DNA from: Orbaceae bacterium ESL0727
GTDB lineage: Bacteria > Pseudomonadota > Gammaproteobacteria > Enterobacterales > Orbaceae
Assembly: GCA_029433345.1 (NCBI GenBank)
Contig: JAQTHY010000001.1
Span: 124,001 to 188,000 of the forward strand
DNA: 64,000 bases
Direction: 5' to 3'
Position 1 is the stretch's first letter. Every line of letters starts with the position of its first letter. This document shows positions 28,299-39,519 of this stretch, one piece after another. A program made the position numbers and the translations under genes. The notes beneath the pieces were generated by a model. It was not told the origin of the DNA and did not search any database. It was given only the letters and a program-made list of their open reading frames with translations.

Positions 28299-30035
28299 TT
28301 ACGCGATAGGCCACAAATGCCTAATTAGCAATTGTACCGATTGGTTTCCTTGGAATTCATCAGTAGCTAAGTTATACACTAATTTCACTTTTTTTGCCGA
28401 ATAATCAGGCCATATTCGTCGATTAATATTAAATGCTACGCCATTAACCAATGCGCCACCCGCTTGCGGTTCTAATACTAAACGTAGATGTTTATCACCA
28501 AATAAGCGTTGTTGATGAATAACAAATTCACCGTCGAAAAGTGGTTCGGGAAACCCTTCGCCCCATGGCCCTGATTCTTTTATTTGCTTAGCTGATTCAT
28601 ACGTGAAGTATTGCGGTTCGACTTCACCATCGGTTTCAATGATGGGATGCAATAATTCAGCCGTTAATTTTTGCTTTAATAATGCTTCAAAACAGGCGGA
28701 AAATAGCGGTAAATTGGCTTCACGAATAGTGAGTCCAACTGCCATTGCATGCCCGCCAAAGCTATTGATTAATCCTGGGTTTTCTTGATCGATGGCATCA
28801 AGCAGATCCCGTAAATGTACCCCGGGAATAGAGCGACCAGATCCTTTTAAAAATCCTTCTTCAGATGCCGCAAAAGAGATAACTGGACGGTGATACGTAT
28901 CTTTTAAGCGTGATGATAAGATACCGATGATACCTTGATGCCATTCGGGATGATATACCACTAAACCACTTGGAATCTGTTGTTGTTCTTTTTCAATCTG
29001 CGCAACAAATGCCAAGGCCTCTTTCTGCATAGTTTGCTCAATCGCTTTACGATCACGATTTAATGTATCCAGATCTTCCGCTATAGCTCGTGCTGTTTTG
29101 CTATCATCACAAAGTAGTAATTCGACGCCCAGTGACATATTATCCATCCGCCCTGCCGCATTTAAGCGAGGTGCAACCGAAAAGGCCAGATCAATAGAGG
29201 ATATAGTCTTGGGATTTTTTTTAGCAATCTCAAGTAATGTCCGAATCCCAATACAGCAAACTGACGAACGGATACGATTCACACCTTGTTGGACTAAAAT
29301 ACGGTTATTGTGATCCAGTCTGACCACATCAGCAACCGTTCCTAAGGCAACAAGATCGAGTAAATTTGCTAAGTTATATTCAGGAATATTGTGTTCCGTA
29401 AACCAATTTACTTGTCGTAATTTAGCGCGCAATGCCAACATGAAATAGAAAGTCACCCCCACACCGGCTAAATATTTGGATGGAAAATCACAATCACTTA
29501 AGTTTGGATTCACAATCGCATCGGCAAGAGGTAAGGTTTCGGGGGCCAAATGGTGATCTGTCACAATGACAGATAGACCATTTTGTTTCGCATAAGCGAT
29601 AGCGTCATTTGCCGAAATACCATTATCGACAGTAATAATTATCTCAGCTTTAAGTGCTAACACCTTTTTGACTACTGCGACGCTTAATCCGTAGCCATCA
29701 TTAAAACGATCGGGGATAATGTAATCGACTGTTTTTGCGCCCATGTTGCGTAATGCTCGGACAATCAGTGCCGTACTAGTCGCACCATCCGTATCAAAAT
29801 CGCCTACAATCATAATAGATTGATTGTTTTTTATCGCTTGATACAATAATTCAACCGCATTATCCATGCCGTTTAATAGATTATAATTGCATAAATTCCG
29901 TGTTGCATAATCGAGTTCTTGTACCGAGGTAATACCGCGTAAAGCATATAATCGTTGTAATAAAGGTGGAATAGTGTTTGGGAACTCAACGGGGGTGTTG
30001 GGTAATTGTCGACGGTGTACTTTATTTTCATTCAT
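28299..30035 (-). CDS. recJ: Single-stranded-DNA-specific exonuclease RecJ
   Basis: This 578-residue 5'-3' single-strand exonuclease acts in recombination and mismatch repair. DHH-family motifs are clear: VGDFDTDGATSTAL, ITVDNGISA, VTDHHLAPE, and the DHHA1 segment with HQGIIGILSSRL and SFGGHAMAVGLTI. It follows dsbC in the xerD-dsbC-recJ order known from enterobacteria, but prfB, which usually follows recJ, is absent here and mpl comes next. Confidence 0.95.
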   Translation of the reverse strand: MNENKVHRRQLPNTPVEFPNTIPPLLQRLYALRGITSVQELDYATRNLCNYNLLNGMDNAVELLYQAIKNNQSIMIVGDFDTDGATSTALIVRALRNMGAKTVDYIIPDRFNDGYGLSVAVVKKVLALKAEIIITVDNGISANDAIAYAKQNGLSVIVTDHHLAPETLPLADAIVNPNLSDCDFPSKYLAGVGVTFYFMLALRAKLRQVNWFTEHNIPEYNLANLLDLVALGTVADVVRLDHNNRILVQQGVNRIRSSVCCIGIRTLLEIAKKNPKTISSIDLAFSVAPRLNAAGRMDNMSLGVELLLCDDSKTARAIAEDLDTLNRDRKAIEQTMQKEALAFVAQIEKEQQQIPSGLVVYHPEWHQGIIGILSSRLKDTYHRPVISFAASEEGFLKGSGRSIPGVHLRDLLDAIDQENPGLINSFGGHAMAVGLTIREANLPLFSACFEALLKQKLTAELLHPIIETDGEVEPQYFTYESAKQIKESGPWGEGFPEPLFDGEFVIHQQRLFGDKHLRLVLEPQAGGALVNGVAFNINRRIWPDYSAKKVKLVYNLATDEFQGNQSVQLLIRHLWPIA

Positions 30036-30159
30036 ATTTTATGGAGACTTCAGATCCTTCAAGTATATCATTCAAACTAGCTACATATTGTGAGGCAATT
30101 GCAGATCCGCAAAAATAAAAGGGCATCGGTAAAAATCTGATAAAATCCCTTTTCTTCTA

Positions 30160-30185
30160 TTCCGCCAGTCTTGTAACTAGCGGAA
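30160..30185 (-). other. Stem-loop downstream of dsbC
   Basis: In minus-strand RNA, UUCCGCUAGU pairs with ACUGGCGGAA over 10 positions (one G-U); the plus-strand version has a mismatch there, so minus is the functional strand. No T tract follows. The arms resemble a hairpin downstream of hupA. Confidence 0.5.
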
Positions 30186-30215
30186 AAAAATCACATTTTT
30201 CAATGCAATCGATTA

Positions 30216-30911
30216 TTATTTATTATTTTTCGATAACATGTCGACTAATTTATCTGCAGGCACATAACCTGATACCAGTTGTCCATCAGGCAATACAATC
30301 GCAGGTGTTCCAGTAATGCCAAGTTTTTTACCTACATTAAACTGCTGCGCAACATAAGGAACCATGCTGTTGGCTGGGGTAATATTATTACCTTTATAGG
30401 CGTTTTCAAAAGCGGCTTTACGATCGGTTGCACTCCAAATGGATTGCATATTTTTACCTACATCGCTATCCACACCGGCACGAGGGAAGGCAAAATAATG
30501 CACTGAAATACCCACATCTAAATATTGTTGAATATTTTCGTGCAATAATTTGCAGTAATGACAAGTATAATCTGTGAAAACAGAAATCACATATTTTTCA
30601 TTTTTGGCTTTATAGACGATCGCATCTTTATCAATGGATTTAACTAATTGTGCATTGTTGCCATTGGCAATATTCACCGGCTCTTTGCCTTCGAGATTAT
30701 AAATTGGCCCTTGCGTTAAATATTTGCCATCATCAGTCACATAAAATACCCCATCCGGGGTAACCACACTTTTAATGCCTGTAATGGGTGTATCTGTAAT
30801 TTTGATATCTTTCGCCGTATAACCGAGCTTACTGAGTGAAGTCGCAATATCAGCATTCCCCGCCATCGCACATGTCGAAAATAATGTTAACCCTATTAAT
30901 AATTTTTTCAT
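30216..30911 (-). CDS. dsbC: Thiol:disulfide interchange protein DsbC
   Basis: This 231-residue periplasmic disulfide isomerase has a signal peptide (MKKLLIGLTLFSTCAMA), an N-terminal dimerisation domain and a thioredoxin domain. The active site is CHYC in FTDYTCHYCKLLHE; the cis-Pro loop is in GITGTPAIVLPDG. It sits between xerD and recJ as in E. coli. It implies a DsbD-like reductant elsewhere in the genome. Confidence 0.95.
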   Translation of the reverse strand: MKKLLIGLTLFSTCAMAGNADIATSLSKLGYTAKDIKITDTPITGIKSVVTPDGVFYVTDDGKYLTQGPIYNLEGKEPVNIANGNNAQLVKSIDKDAIVYKAKNEKYVISVFTDYTCHYCKLLHENIQQYLDVGISVHYFAFPRAGVDSDVGKNMQSIWSATDRKAAFENAYKGNNITPANSMVPYVAQQFNVGKKLGITGTPAIVLPDGQLVSGYVPADKLVDMLSKNNK

Positions 30912-30936
30912 TTCATTTTCCTTATTGATTCCGGCA

Positions 30937-31851
30937 TTATGCTCGCGGATGATATTTATCGTATAAATTTTTTAATCGTTCAGTTGCCACATGTGTATAA
31001 ATTTGTGTGGTTGATAAACTACTATGGCCGAGCAACATCTGTACCACGCGTAAATCTGCCCCATGATTCAGCAGATGGGTAGCAAAAGCGTGGCGCAATA
31101 CGTGTGGCGACAATGTGTCAACGTTAATGCCCGATAGTATCGCATAATATTTAATTCGATGCCAGAAAGTCTGACGAGTCATTTTTTTGCCTAATCGGCT
31201 GGGAAAGACAACATCAATCGGTCCTATTTTTAAGAGATCGTCTCGTCCATATTTAAAATAATTTTCTAACCAATAAACTGCTTCTTCACCCAGTGGCACT
31301 AACCGTTCTTTATTTCCTTTCCCTATGACACGTACCACACCTTGTCGCAAACTGATGTCATCCATTTCTAGACCGACTAATTCTGATACACGCAAGCCGG
31401 TTGCATATAAGACTTCTAACATTGCTTTATCACGCAATTCGAGCGGATCTTGGGTATTGGGTGAACTGAGCAGTGCATCCACTTGCGATTCACTCAAATC
31501 TTTGGGTAATTTTTGCGGTAATTTAGGTGAAGAAAGTACCGCGGAAGGATCATCATTACGATATTTTTCGCGGTATAGATATTGAAAAAATCGTTTTGTT
31601 GCACTGAGTAAGCGTGCAGAGCTGGTCGCCTTATAGCCAGCTTCGACTCGCTGCAATAAAAAATTTTGCAAATGTAGAGTTTGTGCGGTTAAGAAGGTAA
31701 CATCCTGTTGCTGTAATGCACTACTTAAGGCATGTAGATCTAATCGATAGGAGATGATGGTATTTTCCGCTAAGTTACGCTCTAGCCAGAGCGCATCCAA
31801 AAACTGTTCGATTAACTTATTATTTTGTGGAGAGATCACGTCAGAAGACAT
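30937..31851 (-). CDS. xerD: Site-specific tyrosine recombinase XerD
   Basis: This 304-residue recombinase works with XerC at dif sites to resolve chromosome dimers. The core has an N-terminal SAM-like domain and the catalytic set: Arg in YATGLRVSELVGLE, Lys in VRVIGKGNKER, HVLRHAFATHLL, GHSSLSTTQIYTHV with the nucleophilic Tyr. It is the first of xerD-dsbC-recJ; dsbC begins 25 bases on. It is the chromosomal housekeeping copy rather than a phage integrase, judging by context and length. Confidence 0.95.
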   Translation of the reverse strand: MSSDVISPQNNKLIEQFLDALWLERNLAENTIISYRLDLHALSSALQQQDVTFLTAQTLHLQNFLLQRVEAGYKATSSARLLSATKRFFQYLYREKYRNDDPSAVLSSPKLPQKLPKDLSESQVDALLSSPNTQDPLELRDKAMLEVLYATGLRVSELVGLEMDDISLRQGVVRVIGKGNKERLVPLGEEAVYWLENYFKYGRDDLLKIGPIDVVFPSRLGKKMTRQTFWHRIKYYAILSGINVDTLSPHVLRHAFATHLLNHGADLRVVQMLLGHSSLSTTQIYTHVATERLKNLYDKYHPRA

Positions 31852-31892
31852 AAACAGTAAATTCCTTTGTGCGAGCTTTAGTTACTTGCCAA

Positions 31893-33086
31893 TCAATCCG
31901 TTATAGGTTTGGGTTGAGTGCGTAAAGCGTAATGCCAAATCACAATACCGATTATTGCAAGTAGCATCCCGAGCACGGTAATCGCGCACCAACCATAATG
32001 GCTAAAAAGATAGGTCGATGCTACCGAACCCAACATACCACCACTAAAATAGCTCACCATATAACCGGTATTCATACGGCTACGAGCATCAGGCCTAATT
32101 TTATAAATGGCATTCATATTAGAAACATGTGTGACTTGTACCGCAAAGTCTAAAAAAATCACGCCAAGAATAAGCGCAAAAAGTGAATATTGCGCAAAAG
32201 CAAGCGGTAACCAAGACAACAACAAGAGAATAAGGCCAATCGACGTGGCTAATGTCCCTTTGCCTTTATCGGATAAGCGCCCAACTATCACTGATCCCAT
32301 GGCGCCTGCGGCACCCGCTAATCCAAAGAGTCCAATAATAAAATCAGAATAGTGGTACGGTGGATCGCTTAATAAAAAGGCGAGAGGCGTCCAAAGCAGT
32401 GAAAAAATAGCAAACGAAATAATCGCCAATAACGAACGAATCCTTAGCGTCCGTTCTTGATGATAAAGTGTCGCAATAGAAAGTATCAATGGCCAATAAT
32501 GAATAGTGGTTTTGTTACGATAGGTTGGCAGAAAAATCACTAATAAGAGCGTCATGAACAACATGATAGTGGCCGCAATCCAATAAACGATATGCCAATC
32601 CATAATCGTCGAAATAAATCCGGCGAAAGCGCGACCGAGTAAAATGCCAAGTAACATACCACTCATTAACGTACCCACCACACGCCCGCGATATTCCGGG
32701 GTTGATAATGTCGCGGCAAAGGGAATTAAGACTTGTGCAACGGCAGAAAATAATCCTGTCATCGCGGTACCCAGTAATAACATCCATAAATTGGTCGATA
32801 CTGCACTGATTACTAGACCTGCAGTGGTCAATATCATCAAGATAAGAATCAGTTTTTTGCGCTCGATTTTATCACCAAGAGGGGTAATAAATAGTAATCC
32901 GACAGCATAACTACATTGGGCTGTCATCATAATATAACCAGCATTTTCAACCACAATATGCAAATCAGCCGTTATCGAATGTAATAAAGGTTGCGCATAA
33001 TAGTTGCTGGCGATCGTGACACCAATGGTTGCAGCAAGAAGAAAAACCAGCAATAACGATAAACCACGTGCTTTTTTACTGTGCAT
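31893..33086 (-). CDS. MFS transporter, sugar/drug efflux type
   Basis: This 397-residue carrier has about 12 transmembrane segments, opening with TIGVTIASNYYAQPLL, which is characteristic of a set of uncharacterised enterobacterial MFS proteins. It also has the loop GDKIERKKLI and AATLSTPEYRGRVVGTLMSG. The substrate cannot be told from sequence. The ATG used begins MHSKKARGLSL; a TTG 33 bases upstream would lengthen it. It lies just upstream of xerD on the same strand. Confidence 0.8.
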   Translation of the reverse strand: MHSKKARGLSLLLVFLLAATIGVTIASNYYAQPLLHSITADLHIVVENAGYIMMTAQCSYAVGLLFITPLGDKIERKKLILILMILTTAGLVISAVSTNLWMLLLGTAMTGLFSAVAQVLIPFAATLSTPEYRGRVVGTLMSGMLLGILLGRAFAGFISTIMDWHIVYWIAATIMLFMTLLLVIFLPTYRNKTTIHYWPLILSIATLYHQERTLRIRSLLAIISFAIFSLLWTPLAFLLSDPPYHYSDFIIGLFGLAGAAGAMGSVIVGRLSDKGKGTLATSIGLILLLLSWLPLAFAQYSLFALILGVIFLDFAVQVTHVSNMNAIYKIRPDARSRMNTGYMVSYFSGGMLGSVASTYLFSHYGWCAITVLGMLLAIIGIVIWHYALRTQPKPITD

Positions 33087-33471
33087 AATTTGATAATCAA
33101 TACTAAGAATTAACGCCAAGAAAGGTGATTATTATATCCTTATTGTAATTTATTAGGCAAAATATTCCCTAGCGCGATCGACAATGAATATAAAATCAGA
33201 AAAAGTGAATAAATATTTATTTACACGGTTATTAATTGGCATAAAATAGTGTTATTCCCATTGAATATTAGGTGAAAAGAATAGTTGGGTCGTAGAGTCG
33301 AATCTAATACAATTCCTTCGCCTTTTCACTATGCTGTTGATGATAACTGTTGTTGATAGCTGTTATTCATAATAACTAATTAGCATAAAGCATCGTTGGA
33401 ATAAAACAATAATATTAGAGGATAACTGGCACCGCTCCATTATCCCTTTACTTTTACTTAAGGATTGTTAA
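33087..33471. promoter_or_regulatory. Divergent control region between MFS gene and argD
   Basis: These 385 bases hold no gene. They carry a spaced inverted repeat, GTGAAAAG at 33272-33279 and CTTTTCAC at 33322-33329, then a 13-bp tandem array. Promoters for both genes must lie here, but none is clear. Confidence 0.4.
33334..33372. repeat. 13-bp tandem array upstream of argD
   Basis: CTGTTGATGATAA, CTGTTGTTGATAG and CTGTTATTCATAA follow each other in exact 13-base register. Confidence 0.75.
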
Positions 33472-34683
<1,212 letters not shown>

Positions 34684-34900
34684 CTTTTTCTATACAGTAG
34701 CGACACATTTTATTGAAATATCTCTTCCACTTGAAGATGGGGAAAAGAGATAATGGGATATTGTGCGTAACCTTTTGCACAACCTTGTCTCTTCTCAACC
34801 CCAATGATAGTAGTCGAGAGAATTAAATCACCGCCTTAAATGGTAATGGCTATATGCCATTAATTAAGCGTGTTGTTATTGCATATTAAGGAATTCGATC

Positions 34901-35512
34901 ATGACTGATATTCGTCCACTCAACTATACTAAAACGCATTTTATTACAAGTGCGCCCGATATATCACATCTACCAACAGATAGTGGTGTAGAAGTGGCTT
35001 TTGCAGGACGATCGAATGCCGGTAAATCAAGTGCATTAAATACGCTCACCAATCAAAAAAACTTAGCAAGAACCAGTAAAACACCTGGTCGAACACAATT
35101 AATTAATCTGTTTGAAGTTGAAGAAAATCGTCGCTTAGTTGATCTGCCAGGTTATGGTTATGCGCAAGTTCCTGAAGAGCTAAAACGCAAATGGCAGAAA
35201 TCATTAGGCGAATATTTACAAAAACGGGAAAGCTTAAAAGGACTAATAGTATTAATGGATATTCGTCATCCATTGAAAGATTTAGATCAACAAATGATTA
35301 GCTGGGCAGTGTCAGTCAATATTCCCATCATGTTATTGTTGACTAAAACCGATAAGCTGGCGTCGAGCGCACAGAAAAAACAGCTTAATCTAGTCAAAGA
35401 AGCCATTTTACCTTTCCAAGGTGATATTACCGTTGCGCTTTTTTCATCACCTAAACGTATAGGGCTCGAACCACTGAAACAGAAATTAGACGAATGGTTC
35501 GCAAATCAATAA
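34901..35512 (+). CDS. engB: Ribosome biogenesis GTPase EngB (YihA/YsxC)
   Basis: This 203-residue essential GTPase assists large-subunit assembly. G-motifs are [32 protein letters not shown] and [12 protein letters not shown] lies a suitable distance before the ATG. In enterobacteria engB is near polA and Spot 42 RNA; neither is next to it here. Confidence 0.95.
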   Translation: MTDIRPLNYTKTHFITSAPDISHLPTDSGVEVAFAGRSNAGKSSALNTLTNQKNLARTSKTPGRTQLINLFEVEENRRLVDLPGYGYAQVPEELKRKWQKSLGEYLQKRESLKGLIVLMDIRHPLKDLDQQMISWAVSVNIPIMLLLTKTDKLASSAQKKQLNLVKEAILPFQGDITVALFSSPKRIGLEPLKQKLDEWFANQ

Positions 35513-35689
35513 CGTTTTTTATTTTATCTACTTTTAACGTTTTTGTGCACTAGATCAATATCCCTCTTTTTAAATTACTATACACTGGCTCTGTTTTTAT
35601 CCCTGTTCGGCCTTAAAAGCTGAAACGATTCATTGACAGAGCGTTTAAAAATTAACTAACAATAGTTATCTAAAAGAGAGAAAAATAAT

Positions 35690-36766
35690 ATGAAGAAAAT
35701 GCTTTTTGTTGGGTTGTTATTAACTGCAACATCATACCAATTATCAGCGCAAGGCGTTGATACACAAAGCTTAACTACGCAAAAAGGTCAAGCAAGTACG
35801 GTAGTTATGTCAAAACAAGCTAATCTTGATGTCACTAAAATTGCACAAATTATTAGGGATAAAGCAACTAAAAAAGCAGTACTTGATGTGAGCGCTGCCG
35901 AACCGTGGAAACTCTATATTGGTACATCGCCTGATAACATCGATTATACTAAACCGATTCTCGAAGGTAAGGGGAAAGGTCAATTTCCATTGAATATTAG
36001 TACTGAAGGTCGATCTTATTTTGGCCTTGTAACACCAAATGGTCGTGGCATTATTGCTGATACTCATCTACCTATGGATGGTGGCTATAATTTCCGTGAT
36101 TTAGGGGGAATACGTACAAAAGATGGGCATCATATAAAATGGGATAAATTTATCCGTTCTGATGAATTAGGTCATTTAACTAATAGTGATTTAACCTATT
36201 TATCTAGCTTACCGTTAGTAACAGTGGTCGATTTTAGAAGACCCGATGAAATTACTAAATTACCTGATCGTCTACCTCAATCCGTCAAAAACGATGTGCA
36301 ATTAAATATTGTGTCAGCCAATCTAAAACCTGGTTCGACTTCGAAAGAAGATGTCCGCGATTGGATGATTTTTATCAATGAAGAGCTCGTTACCGACAAA
36401 ACTATCCAAAATACCTATAAAGAATTTTTCAAATTAGTGCAAGATGAAAGCAAATTACCACTGCTATTTCATTGCTCAGCGGGTAAAGATAGAACCGGTA
36501 TGGGGGCAGCATTAATTCTGTATGCATTAGGTGTCGATGAAGATACTATCTTTAAAGAACACATGCTATCCAATAAATACTTAAAAGAAAAATATGCGCC
36601 AATTATTGCAAAACAACCTGAATTGCAACCACAGTTTGAAGTTCAAGAAGCTTATTTTAGAAAAGCATTTGATCGTATTAAGCAAGATCATGGTAGTGTA
36701 GATAACTACTTAACCAATGTATTAGGTGTTGATATTCCAAAAATGAAAGCAATGTATCTGTACTAA
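35690..36766 (+). CDS. Exported tyrosine-protein phosphatase (Y_phosphatase3 family)
   Basis: This 358-residue protein has a signal peptide (MKKMLFVGLLLTATSYQLSA) and a C-terminal phosphatase domain. The P-loop is HCSAGKDRTG with Cys262; the general region GGYNFRDLGGIRTKDGHHIKW and VVDFRRPDEI match the family that includes Mycobacterium MptpB and Listeria LipA. An N-terminal segment of about 100 residues contains an Ig-like or fibronectin-like stretch (PWKLYIGTSPDNIDYTKPIL). Substrates could be phosphotyrosine or phosphoinositides; which is not visible. It is followed by a bidirectional terminator. Confidence 0.88.
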   Translation: MKKMLFVGLLLTATSYQLSAQGVDTQSLTTQKGQASTVVMSKQANLDVTKIAQIIRDKATKKAVLDVSAAEPWKLYIGTSPDNIDYTKPILEGKGKGQFPLNISTEGRSYFGLVTPNGRGIIADTHLPMDGGYNFRDLGGIRTKDGHHIKWDKFIRSDELGHLTNSDLTYLSSLPLVTVVDFRRPDEITKLPDRLPQSVKNDVQLNIVSANLKPGSTSKEDVRDWMIFINEELVTDKTIQNTYKEFFKLVQDESKLPLLFHCSAGKDRTGMGAALILYALGVDEDTIFKEHMLSNKYLKEKYAPIIAKQPELQPQFEVQEAYFRKAFDRIKQDHGSVDNYLTNVLGVDIPKMKAMYLY

Positions 36767-36791
36767 TTTAGTGTGCATTGATAAAAATAAC

Positions 36792-36824
36792 ATAACCACA
36801 ACGAGCCACACTCGTTGTGGTTAT
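36792..36824. terminator. Bidirectional intrinsic terminator
   Basis: ATAACCACAACGAG and CTCGTTGTGGTTAT form a 14-bp perfect stem around CCACA between two converging genes. On minus it is followed by GTTATTTTTATC, on plus by TCATTTTG. Confidence 0.8.
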
Positions 36825-36840
36825 TCATTTTGCGACTATT

Positions 36841-38742
36841 TTAGAGTCTGTTAATCAATCCACCTAACATATTAGCTGCTTTCTGTTTTGAGTTTGATTT
36901 ACTCTCACTTTCACTCTTATCACCTTGTTTAAAGCGATCCCGTAATTTATCTAATCCTTGTTGCAACTTATCATTAAACAGATCTTTAAGCAGCTTATCG
37001 ACCTCGACTTGATAATTTAACTTACTGAATTGACCATAAATACGTAAGGGAACAACAACTTTTTGTAATTTGGCGATAACATCACTTTTCCCATTCCAAC
37101 CGCTTAACATCTGAATCTGTAAATCCACATCTAAATCTTGATTTACTATTCCAACACGTCCTGATCCATCAACATTTAAAGTTTCTGAACGTGCTTTGAG
37201 TGCTGTTAAATTCATATTACCGCGACTTATCGTTGCATGCGTTGAGAGTTCATGCAGCTCGGTATATTTCTGTTGATTTTCGGGTGTGGCGACATCTTTC
37301 GTGTATTGTGCAACAGCTGTTTGGATAATATTTGGAATATTAATATTATCCAATCGTGCTTTCGTTACCGAAACGGCTAATTGACCTTGTAGTGCCATTA
37401 ATATGGCATCAGAATTAAGCGTATTTGTTGTAATATCACCATTAGCATTTAATGATCCTTTTAAATCATTCGGTATTTCTAATGCCATAAATAACGATCC
37501 TAAATCGACATCTTTAATTACCGTTGCCAATTTAACTTCGGTTACTTTTTGTTTGCCATTCGCAATACCATTCGCTTTAATATTCCCACCGCTTATATTA
37601 AAACTGATATTGTCAAACGTTGCTATACCATCTTGATTATTCGCATTGACATTAACATTATCCAACTCAATTTTATTGATAATAATTTGTTTGCTATTGA
37701 GTAATACCTTGCCATTAAAATTATTTAAAAAATTAAGTTCATTACTGGATACTTTCGCATTTGATGTAACAACAGGCGTCGTTTGCTGAATCGTAACACT
37801 TTCTGTTTGCCGTTTTTGATTATTAAGGAACGGTGTTACATCAACTTTATCTGAATTTAAGGTTAGATCAATCGACGGTTTTTGCTCTAGATCAGCTGTG
37901 ACAGAACCCGAAAAATCAATACCATTAACCGAAAATTGGATATTCTTACTTTCAAGTAATAAAGGAGATTGTTGATAGTTAACTGTCGCACTCATACTAC
38001 CTTGAAGTTCACCCGTTGGGACAGACACACCTTTATAATCATAAGTAACATTTTTTAAATCAATGACGGCCTTTTGTGGGAATTGATTTAAATTCACATC
38101 GGCATTTAAGCTATAAATCAGATCTTGTTGATCACGATTAACATTACCGCTTAATTCAACAGTGACATTTTGCTGATCTTTTTTCGCAATAGCGATCTCA
38201 ATATTACGAAAATTAATAAAATCATTCTCTTTTTGCAACACCACGGTACTATTGGCGACAACTAATTTATCTAATGTAAATGACCAGTGGCTATTTTTAT
38301 TTGCTGATGTAGCTGGAGTTTTCGGGGTAGCATCGTCTGTTTGAGCGGTGGTTGTTTGTGAGTTGTTTTGTTTAAAAACGTCACCTTTACTTTCGTCGGT
38401 AATGTTAATCACGGCTGATTTAACCAATACATTTTTGACCGCTAAATCTTTACTCAGCAGCGGGAGCAACTCAACATCTAACCGCATATTATCTGCTGTT
38501 AAAATCGGTTTTGCCGCGCCTACATCAGATAACGTTACAGAATCAGTTAAAATACTAATTTGTGGCCAAATATGCCAACGTAAATTACCGTCAATCGTCA
38601 GTTCGTAACCGGTTTTGTCCTTAACCGTGTCTGAAATAAATCCTTTAAAATTATTCGGATCGATCAGAACCACTAAAGCGATAATACCGATGACAATGAC
38701 CATGATTAAAATAAACAGGGTAATAACTATTTTCTTGATCAT
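36841..38742 (-). CDS. asmA: AsmA family protein
   Basis: This 633-residue inner-membrane anchored protein belongs to the AsmA/TamB-like group thought to move lipids towards the outer membrane. It opens with a single membrane helix (IVITLFILIMVIVIGIIALVVLI), then GYELTIDGNLRWHIWPQISI and ADNMRLDVELLPLL, all as in E. coli AsmA. The start with AGGATAACAGAA before ATG is used; a longer frame overlaps dcd. It follows dcd by 19 bases, the conserved enterobacterial pair. The C-terminus is rich in Lys, Ser and Gln. Confidence 0.92.
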   Translation of the reverse strand: MIKKIVITLFILIMVIVIGIIALVVLIDPNNFKGFISDTVKDKTGYELTIDGNLRWHIWPQISILTDSVTLSDVGAAKPILTADNMRLDVELLPLLSKDLAVKNVLVKSAVINITDESKGDVFKQNNSQTTTAQTDDATPKTPATSANKNSHWSFTLDKLVVANSTVVLQKENDFINFRNIEIAIAKKDQQNVTVELSGNVNRDQQDLIYSLNADVNLNQFPQKAVIDLKNVTYDYKGVSVPTGELQGSMSATVNYQQSPLLLESKNIQFSVNGIDFSGSVTADLEQKPSIDLTLNSDKVDVTPFLNNQKRQTESVTIQQTTPVVTSNAKVSSNELNFLNNFNGKVLLNSKQIIINKIELDNVNVNANNQDGIATFDNISFNISGGNIKANGIANGKQKVTEVKLATVIKDVDLGSLFMALEIPNDLKGSLNANGDITTNTLNSDAILMALQGQLAVSVTKARLDNINIPNIIQTAVAQYTKDVATPENQQKYTELHELSTHATISRGNMNLTALKARSETLNVDGSGRVGIVNQDLDVDLQIQMLSGWNGKSDVIAKLQKVVVPLRIYGQFSKLNYQVEVDKLLKDLFNDKLQQGLDKLRDRFKQGDKSESESKSNSKQKAANMLGGLINRL

Positions 38743-38761
38743 TTCTGTTATCCTTTTGCTA

Positions 38762-39343
38762 TCAATCTTTATCAATCCGACTAGCCACAACACCTTGTTG
38801 ATCTTTATATTTGGCATTTTGACGGCGGTTATACGGTCTTGCTGCTGGGCCACTTAATGTTTCAAAACTTAGTGCACCGATTGTCATACCCGGTCGTAAC
38901 GCCAACGGTATTTTACCCGAGTTAAAAAACTCTAATACGATTTGACCTTGCCAACCTGGATCAATACGGTGTGCCGTGACGTGAACCATCAAGCCCAGTC
39001 TGGCTAACGAAGATCGTCCATCTAGCCAGCCCACTAAATTATCGGGAATTGTGACCGATTCTAATGTTACAGCTAAGGCTAATTCACCCGGATGCAGGTA
39101 GAATGCTTCGCCTTCTGGCAGAATAATTTCTGGGCTCATCACCCGTTCTAGCGCAGCAGATACTTCTTCTTTCGGGCCACTTAAATCAATGTAGGGTGTG
39201 GTATGTTCGCGAAAAATACGGAACTCATTACCCAGTCTCACATCGACTGTTGCACCATTAATACAACTCACATCAGGCCTAGGTATTATTTTTAGTTTAC
39301 CGGCATTTAAATAAGCTTCTATATCACAATCACATAATCTCAT
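38762..39343 (-). CDS. dcd: dCTP deaminase
   Basis: This 193-residue homotrimeric enzyme deaminates dCTP to dUTP, the main source of dUMP for thymidylate in enterobacteria. It matches E. coli Dcd almost throughout: [51 protein letters not shown] in outline, and the terminal [10 protein letters not shown]. The inner ATG with GGGGAAG before it equals the E. coli start. It is followed closely by asmA. Confidence 0.96.
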   Translation of the reverse strand: MRLCDCDIEAYLNAGKLKIIPRPDVSCINGATVDVRLGNEFRIFREHTTPYIDLSGPKEEVSAALERVMSPEIILPEGEAFYLHPGELALAVTLESVTIPDNLVGWLDGRSSLARLGLMVHVTAHRIDPGWQGQIVLEFFNSGKIPLALRPGMTIGALSFETLSGPAARPYNRRQNAKYKDQQGVVASRIDKD

Positions 39344-39519
39344 GGTCTTCCCCAAGATCTATTTCCTATTAGTTATTTTAACAGGTTACATAGATGACGT
39401 CGATTAGCAGATAAGAAACCAAATCAATTGGGTAAAACTGCATCTGATGAATTACGCAATTTTACCCATTTGCTAAACTATTCGTATAGTTACAAAAGGA
39501 ATAAGAGATATCAATGGCG

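Noticed and set aside
33281-33318. tRNA remnant (AGTCGAATC resembling a T arm)
   Set aside because: No acceptor stem or other arms can be folded around it.
35513-35689. Spot 42 RNA next to engB
   Set aside because: The enterobacterial neighbourhood suggested looking, but neither strand shows the conserved Spot 42 5' region or its terminator, and polA is not adjacent.
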